From a virus, in the IMG/VR virus record IMGVR_UViG_3300017760_000126, positions 1-21,616 of that record: a DNA stretch of 21,616 bases, one strand, 5' to 3'. Below the pieces are notes generated by a model. That model did not search any database, was not told the DNA's origin, and saw only the letters and a list, made by a program, of their open reading frames with translations. This document shows, one piece after another, positions 17,580 through 21,616 of the stretch (position 1 is the stretch's first letter; each line of letters opens with the position of its first letter). The position numbers and the translations under genes were made by a program.

Positions 17580-18476
17580 ATGGCAACACCAAATGGACAG
17601 ATAGGTTTATCAGACGTAAATGATGAATTAGGTGAAAGTTCAACGGCACAAATAAACATGGGTTCAACACCTGTGAGAAGTTTAGCAGGTCAACCTAGTG
17701 GTGCTGTTGCTATGTCAGACTTACAAAATAAAACAAACACTTACACATTCACATATCTAGTTGTTGCAGGCGGCGGAGGCGGCGGCGAAAACCAAGGTGC
17801 TGGAGGTGGTGCAGGTGGTATGAGAACAGGATCAATAGAAACGGCACCAGGTAGTAACTTCCCTGCTTCAATAGGTGGTGGCGGCGGACCAAACACAGGT
17901 TTTACAAATAGAGGTAATAATGGTTCAGCTTCATCATTCAACAGTATACCATCAACTGGTGGTGGTTCTGGTGGTGCAGAAAACTCCAGATCCGGTAATC
18001 CTGGTGGATCAGGCGGCGGTGGTAGTAATGGTACTGGTGGTGGTTCAGGTATTTCAGGACAAGGTAATAGTGGTAGTACAGGTCCCGGCGGCGGCGGCGG
18101 TGGTGCTGGAGGTGGTAAATCAAACTCTGCTTCAGGTACAAGTGGTGGTAACGGAGCATCTTTCCCAGGTGACGGTATCACTTATGCAGGCGGCGGCGGA
18201 GGTCACAGCCCTGGTAATGGTCCTGGTGGATCAGGCGGAGGTGGTCGAGGTCAACAACAACACCCAGAAAATGCATCAGCAGTGTCAGGTACTTCTAACA
18301 GAGGTGGTGGTGGCGGAGGCATGCGTCATTGGAATGGTGCTGCCGGTTCAGGTGGTTCTGGTAGAGTTGTTATTGCTTATCCAGGTACTGCTCCAAAAGG
18401 TTCAGGTGGTACACAATCTATTGTAGGTAGTAATAGAGTTCACAGTTTTAATAGTCCAGGAACATATACAAGTTAA
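17580..18476 (+). CDS. Gly-rich adhesin-like tail protein (298 aa)
   Basis: Residues 4-52 (NGQIGLSDVNDELGESSTAQ then VRSLAGQPSGAVAMSDLQNK) form an N-terminal module widespread in marine phage tail proteins. From about 58 (YTFTYLVVAGGGGGG) to about 260 the chain is dominated by Gly with Ser and Asn, like the glycine-rich tail domain families. It closes with GSGRVVIAYPGTAPKGSGG and HSFNSPGTYTS. Gly-rich stretches recall the polyglycine adhesin gp38 of T-even phages, which sits at the fibre tip, though no direct homology is claimed. The many GGC and GGT codons make a GC-rich island in AT-rich DNA, and long open frames on both strands here are only side effects. GAGGAGA at 17566-17572 is the ribosome site. 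Fibre-tip host recognition is an inference from content and position. Confidence 0.8.
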   Translation: MATPNGQIGLSDVNDELGESSTAQINMGSTPVRSLAGQPSGAVAMSDLQNKTNTYTFTYLVVAGGGGGGENQGAGGGAGGMRTGSIETAPGSNFPASIGGGGGPNTGFTNRGNNGSASSFNSIPSTGGGSGGAENSRSGNPGGSGGGGSNGTGGGSGISGQGNSGSTGPGGGGGGAGGGKSNSASGTSGGNGASFPGDGITYAGGGGGHSPGNGPGGSGGGGRGQQQHPENASAVSGTSNRGGGGGGMRHWNGAAGSGGSGRVVIAYPGTAPKGSGGTQSIVGSNRVHSFNSPGTYTS

Positions 18477-18489
18477 TTAAGGAGAAATA

Positions 18490-19053
18490 ATGGCACATTT
18501 TGCGGAATTAGATAGTAACAAAAAAGTTTTAAGAGTAAACGTAGTAGATGACAGTAATGTATCTGCTGATATGGCAGTTGACGGAGAAACTTGGTGTGCT
18601 AATAATATTTCTGAGGATCCTTCAATTGCATATGTAGATGGTGCTTATCCAGGTGTCGCATGGAAACAAACGTCATACAATCATAACTTTAGAAAAAGAT
18701 TTGCATGTATTGATGGTTATTTTATTGATGATGGTGGTAATGGATACTTTACAGCAATTAAACCACATTCTAATTGGGTATTAAGTTCAGTTGATGGTGC
18801 TTATTATGAACCAGTCGCACAACCAACTGTAACAACTTATGAAGATGGTGGTAAAACTTATGAGTATAATTTGAGTTGGGACCAAGACAATACAAGATGG
18901 ATATGTCAAAAACTTAGGGAAAGTTCTCATCACGGTGGGTGGATAAGAAGTGCATTAGGTTCAGACGCAGATACGCCAGAAGTAATTACTTCTCCAACAA
19001 CGGATCAAACAGTAGTAAGAATTTGGAACCCAGACGACAAAAGTTGGTCTTAA
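18490..19053 (+). CDS. Marine phage MAHFAEL-type protein (187 aa), unknown function
   Basis: The N-terminus MAHFAELDSNKKVLRVNVVD and the core WKQTSYNHNFRKRFACIDGY, then FTAIKPHSNWVLSS near 87-100, match a small protein family often found beside structural genes in marine phages; I know no proven function. Residues 113-187 (VTTYEDGGKTYEYNLSWDQD on to VVRIWNPDDKSWS) look like a second small beta domain. AAGGAGA at 18479-18485 is a strong ribosome site and only 13 bases separate it from the Gly-rich gene, so both probably belong to one late transcript. Its stop shares TTAA with the stop of the converging oxygenase gene. A tail-associated role is inferred from location. Confidence 0.8.
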   Translation: MAHFAELDSNKKVLRVNVVDDSNVSADMAVDGETWCANNISEDPSIAYVDGAYPGVAWKQTSYNHNFRKRFACIDGYFIDDGGNGYFTAIKPHSNWVLSSVDGAYYEPVAQPTVTTYEDGGKTYEYNLSWDQDNTRWICQKLRESSHHGGWIRSALGSDADTPEVITSPTTDQTVVRIWNPDDKSWS

Positions 19054-19676
19054 TCTAAATAATATTTAGCAATATGACCCGGTAAACCTAATACAGGTCT
19101 TCTATCAAATTTTAATTTTTTTGATTGAGGATCACTAGCGTCATTATAATGAAAGAATACTTGACCACAGATTTCGCCTTTAAATTCATCACGCCAATGT
19201 TCTAATTCACAACCACGATACATTAAACAATCACCTGGTTCTAAATCAACTTTAGTACCTGGATTATTTGTACCACCTGTATTATCAACATAGATAGACC
19301 AAGGTTCACCACCTAAAAACATTGTAGCAGATATTTGACATGATGGTCTGTCTTTATGTCTTCTAAGTATATCACCATGTTTATATAATCTTGCATAAGT
19401 ATATGTTTCAACAAGTTTATAGTCTATTTCTTTTTCTATAGTTTCTTTTTTTTCTGTAAGTATTGTGTCAAATAAAACATCACCATAATTTGCCCATGTA
19501 TTCTTTACAGTAAGGTCATTCATATAACCATAATCTTCACTAAACGGAGATATTTGTTTATTTTCATGTAAGATATTAAATACTCTCCTTTTGTTTAATA
19601 AGTAACGATATCCTAATTCTGCCATTTCAGGACTAATTAAATTTTTTATTACTTGATAGTGTTTTTCTCTAAACAT
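19050..19676 (-). CDS. 2-oxoglutarate/Fe(II)-dependent oxygenase-like protein (208 aa), oxygenase 5
   Basis: A prolyl-hydroxylase-like double-stranded beta-helix is indicated by YARLYKHGDILRRHKDRPSC, where HxD is H107-K108-D109, then ISATMFLGGEPWSIYVD and LEPGDCLMYRGCELEHWRDE with the distal iron ligand H160, and GQVFFHYND. Such enzymes use Fe(II), O2 and 2-oxoglutarate to hydroxylate proteins, nucleic acids or small molecules; the substrate here is unknown. The reading frame extends to a TTG at 19697, but I choose ATG at 19676: it follows AAAGG and sits one base after the previous stop (TAATATG). It is last in the oxygenase operon, and its stop overlaps the stop of the converging gene. Confidence 0.82.
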   Translation of the reverse strand: MFREKHYQVIKNLISPEMAELGYRYLLNKRRVFNILHENKQISPFSEDYGYMNDLTVKNTWANYGDVLFDTILTEKKETIEKEIDYKLVETYTYARLYKHGDILRRHKDRPSCQISATMFLGGEPWSIYVDNTGGTNNPGTKVDLEPGDCLMYRGCELEHWRDEFKGEICGQVFFHYNDASDPQSKKLKFDRRPVLGLPGHIAKYYLD

Positions 19677-19685
19677 ATTACCTTT
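19674..19685 (-). promoter_or_regulatory. Ribosome site and stop-start junction that decides the oxygenase 5 start
   Basis: On the minus strand AAAGG (19685-19681) is followed by TAA (stop of the upstream gene), one T, then ATG at 19676. The same TAATATG junction occurs at 6563-6569 and 6783-6789. This favours ATG at 19676 over the upstream TTG. Confidence 0.7.
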
Positions 19686-20151
19686 CTCTATAGACAAAAA
19701 ACGTCAAAGTCATTCTTGCATTTGTTATATTATCACCAAACGTATAATCTGGTGAATGTGTAATTTTTGAATTATATGCTACTAATTTATTGTATTTGTT
19801 TTCAATAATAGTTTGTATATTTTCTTTATTATATAGTATTGTACCAGAATTAGGTTTAGGATTAGGTGTAAGATATATTACACCTGCCCAATCAGATTTA
19901 TCTGTATGTTTACTATATTTATCTTTAGTAATTATATCGCTTGTTTGATATGAAAAATACATTTCTACTTTAGCACGTTCTAAATTAAGTACCCCTAATA
20001 TATCATTTGCAATAGTGTGATAATATTCTTCTGGTACATCTGCTCTAAACCCTCTATAAAAAGTGTTGTGTTCATTTGTTCTATATGTTGAGTTAAGTGC
20101 AACTTGCCTTACATCATTAACATTTTTTAAAAAGTTATTTTTGATCCACAT
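19678..20151 (-). CDS. 2-oxoglutarate/Fe(II) oxygenase-like protein, DUF6445-like (157 aa), oxygenase 4
   Basis: The core reads SKHTDKSDWAGVIYLTPNPK, with HxD at H82-T83-D84, then NSGTILYNKE, and NKLVAYNSKITHSPDYTFGD with the distal H132 and R146 as a likely 2-oxoglutarate-binding Arg (NARMTLTFFV). The order H-D, YLTP, GT-hydrophobic, distal H, R fits compact phage and marine bacterial oxygenase families of the DUF6445 kind; the substrate is not known. It starts with ATG after TAGAGA, inside the end of the preceding gene (17-base overlap), and its stop is one base before the next ATG, so translation is coupled on both sides. All metal ligands are present, so activity is plausible. Confidence 0.78.
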   Translation of the reverse strand: MWIKNNFLKNVNDVRQVALNSTYRTNEHNTFYRGFRADVPEEYYHTIANDILGVLNLERAKVEMYFSYQTSDIITKDKYSKHTDKSDWAGVIYLTPNPKPNSGTILYNKENIQTIIENKYNKLVAYNSKITHSPDYTFGDNITNARMTLTFFVYRER

Positions 20152-20710
20152 AATCTCTAAAAGAAATCCAACCTGTTATAATATATTTTTCTTGTGTTAA
20201 TGATGGTACACCTTTATGAGTATGAGTCCAACTTGCTGGCCAAATAAGTGTAAGACCTTTACGAGGTTGTATAATTCTTTTTTGATAAAAAAATTCAGTT
20301 TCACCTTCATCTGTTACATCATTTAAATAAGTCATAAAGACTAAGTGTCTTTTTGCCATTGTTAAATCATTTGGATTATTAACATCTCTTTGCCAAGTAT
20401 TTTCATAGTGCCAAATTTTAAAACCACCACCTGGTGGGTAATATTGTATGTTTGGACATTCTAAAACATCATAATAATATTGGTCTTTGTCCGAAAATAT
20501 ATAAGTTTGTTTATATTTTTCAATACATACATTTAAATAATCATAATAATAAGGTATATCTTTGCCAGCAACATCTATACTATCTTTAGTGTCTTTATCA
20601 ATCATATCATAACCAGAAAGACCTTGTTTTTTCTTTCCGTTTTTGTGATGTTCAATAAGTCTATCACAAATACTATCGTCTATCTTATATTCACCTATAA
20701 ACGTTGTCAT
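20135..20710 (-). CDS. 2-oxoglutarate/Fe(II) oxygenase-like protein with HxE motif (191 aa), oxygenase 3
   Basis: Residues 87-103 read NIQYYPPGGGFKIWHYE, placing H101-Y102-E103 where HxD is usual. RHLVFMTYLNDVTDEGETEF (121-140) and PRKGLTLIWPASWTHTHKG follow, with H163 or H165 as distal ligand, then EKYIITGWISF in which K175 may take the place of the usual 2-oxoglutarate Arg. This pattern is familiar from oxygenase-like proteins of marine T4-like phages. Glu in place of Asp can still bind iron in this superfamily, but activity is unproven. The start ATG shares ATGA with the upstream stop (20707-20710). Fold assignment is firm; the reaction and substrate are unknown. Confidence 0.8.
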   Translation of the reverse strand: MTTFIGEYKIDDSICDRLIEHHKNGKKKQGLSGYDMIDKDTKDSIDVAGKDIPYYYDYLNVCIEKYKQTYIFSDKDQYYYDVLECPNIQYYPPGGGFKIWHYENTWQRDVNNPNDLTMAKRHLVFMTYLNDVTDEGETEFFYQKRIIQPRKGLTLIWPASWTHTHKGVPSLTQEKYIITGWISFRDYVDQK

Positions 20711-21273
20711 ACAATATTAAAATCCTTTAAATCAGTAACTACAAAATTACCAGCAACACTATATCTTTCATTATTAGTTTTCATAACTTTATGAGGTAAA
20801 CTAGATTTAAATATTAGTAGTGTACCTCTTTCTACTGGCATGTCAAAACTTTTCATATTAAATATATTATATTTATCATACTTTGGGTCAAACAATTCTT
20901 CTTGCCCAAATGATTGAAACTGACAACTCATACCTTTATCTAAGTATAATACAAAACTATACGTTGAGTTTTTATGATAGTGTACTTCGCCTTGTTGACC
21001 AGGTAAAAATTTAGTTCCCCACATTCTAGTCATTTTGATAGGTGTTTGAAAGAACATTACATTATCATTAAATGCTTTTACTTGATGTTCTATATCTCTA
21101 GTTAAATCAGGTAGTCTATCCCATATCATATCATCTACAGATTGAAAACCATCAGGTTCTATTTGTTTATATTCTAAATCTTTTATTATCTGTATATCAC
21201 TTTCGTGTATAGAAATTTTAGTAAATGCAAGAGGTTTAGCAAAAAGTGGTTGTATTTTTATTTCATCAAGCAT
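20707..21273 (-). CDS. 2-oxoglutarate/Fe(II) oxygenase-like protein, 2OG-FeII_Oxy_5-like (188 aa), oxygenase 2
   Basis: The core MTRMWGTKFLPGQQGEVHYH then KNSTYSFVLYLDKG, followed by GTLLIFKSSLPHKVMKTNNE and RYSVAGNFVV, matches the layout of the Oxy_5 group: HxHxNS, a hydrophobic strand, distal H161, R170. The near-side ligands are H98-Y-H100-K-N102, so the usual HxD Asp is missing and Asn or a second His occupies the area. That is common for this group, but it leaves metal binding uncertain. It starts with ATG at 21273, 28 bases after the stop of the upstream oxygenase, with only a weak AAGAGA ribosome site. Its stop overlaps the next ATG by four bases (ATGA). Substrate unknown. Confidence 0.78.
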   Translation of the reverse strand: MLDEIKIQPLFAKPLAFTKISIHESDIQIIKDLEYKQIEPDGFQSVDDMIWDRLPDLTRDIEHQVKAFNDNVMFFQTPIKMTRMWGTKFLPGQQGEVHYHKNSTYSFVLYLDKGMSCQFQSFGQEELFDPKYDKYNIFNMKSFDMPVERGTLLIFKSSLPHKVMKTNNERYSVAGNFVVTDLKDFNIV

Positions 21274-21301
21274 GACTAATCTCTTATTTTACCGTAAAAA
21301 A

Positions 21302-21616
21302 TCATTTATATGGGTATCCTAAATTCCACATTACTAAACTATTTCTTGTACCAGATGTAACAGTTGTAACTCTATGAGTAACAAAAGACGGAAAGATACA
21401 TATAGACCCTTTTGGTTTTATTTCATTACAAGTAAACTCACCATGTGGTGTTCTAAACTGTAAATCACCACCCTCATATTCGTGTGGGTGATTTAGTTGT
21501 ATTGTACATGATAATTTTCTTATCTTACCTTCATGTTGAGGGTGTCCGTTGTTATAAGGTTCAGCTTGTTGGTCAGCATGCCAATTATAATATTGATTTA
21601 ATTTGTACCTTGTAAA
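21302..21616 (-). CDS. PKHD-type 2-oxoglutarate/Fe(II) oxygenase, C-terminal half (5' end outside window), oxygenase 1
   Basis: The minus frame is open from the window edge for 104 residues. It begins FTRYKLNQYYNWHADQQAEP, with HxD at H13-A14-D15 of this fragment, then RKLSCTIQLNHPHEYEGGDL, IKPKGSICIFPSFVTHRVTT with distal H81, and SGTRNSLVMWNLG with R91 as 2-oxoglutarate ligand. This order is that of PKHD-type (PiuC/YbiX-like) hydroxylases, here with every catalytic residue in place. Roughly the N-terminal half is missing. The stop TGA is followed by 28 bases before the next oxygenase, so it may be the first gene of the array or one in a longer series. Confidence 0.85.
   Translation of the reverse strand, partial: FTRYKLNQYYNWHADQQAEPYNNGHPQHEGKIRKLSCTIQLNHPHEYEGGDLQFRTPHGEFTCNEIKPKGSICIFPSFVTHRVTTVTSGTRNSLVMWNLGYPYK

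Noticed and set aside
17741-18426. Long open frames overlapping the Gly-rich gene: Pro-rich on the minus strand and Val/Gln-rich in another plus frame
   Set aside because: They are side effects of GGN runs, which read as CCN on the other strand and GTG in shifted frame; they have no ribosome sites or recognisable domains.
19677-19697. TTG start for oxygenase 5, giving seven extra residues
   Set aside because: ATG at 19676 has AAAGG upstream and the TAATATG junction seen elsewhere; the extra residues lie inside the preceding gene.
21303-21310. Minus-strand TATAAATG as a late promoter for the oxygenases
   Set aside because: One base off the TATAAATA core and overlapping the stop codon of the upstream oxygenase; in AT-rich DNA near-matches are frequent. 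It remains possible but unsupported.

Overview
The window looks like part of the late structural region of a T4-like marine myovirus. It is strongly AT-rich and almost entirely coding; the longest gap between genes is about 50 bases (14310-14358). Four exact TATAAATA octamers, the T4-type late promoter core, lie in intergenic gaps directly upstream of structural genes. Gene content (baseplate wedge gp8-like end, giant DUF4815 protein, repeat-built tail fibres with S74 chaperone ends, Gly-rich adhesin-like protein, several 2-oxoglutarate/Fe(II) oxygenases) matches phages of marine cyanobacteria and SAR11 bacteria. The sequence alone does not decide between these hosts.

Plus strand, 2-19053: the C-terminal part of a gp8-like baseplate protein is followed by a 1,999-residue DUF4815 virion protein and a 72-residue helical protein. 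Then come four large fibre-like proteins (628, 1020, 633 and 1067 aa) built from one shared repeat vocabulary. Two small proteins (78 and 112 aa) sit between the first and second fibre. A Gly-rich protein and a 187-residue phage protein of unknown function close the strand. Tight spacing, three stop-start junctions of the form TAATATG (two here, one on the minus strand) and late promoters suggest coordinated late expression, with extra promoters feeding the 112-aa protein and the third and fourth fibres.

Minus strand, 19050-21616: five consecutive genes encode different 2-oxoglutarate/Fe(II)-dependent oxygenase folds; the first is cut by the window edge. The four complete genes overlap or nearly touch and read as one operon. 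It runs head-on into the fibre region: the last oxygenase and the last plus-strand gene share a TTAA that provides both stop codons.

Most interesting points: (1) a five-gene oxygenase array with differing metal-ligand motifs next to the host-recognition genes; (2) a mosaic of 17 copies of one fibre repeat across four genes, including a near-identical chaperone cassette in two of them and a 456-bp tandem duplication; (3) a strong shortage of the pentamer GATGC/GCATC, with Asp-Ala written almost always as GAC-GCN despite a general preference for GAT; (4) a late promoter placed so close to a fibre start codon that the transcript may be leaderless.
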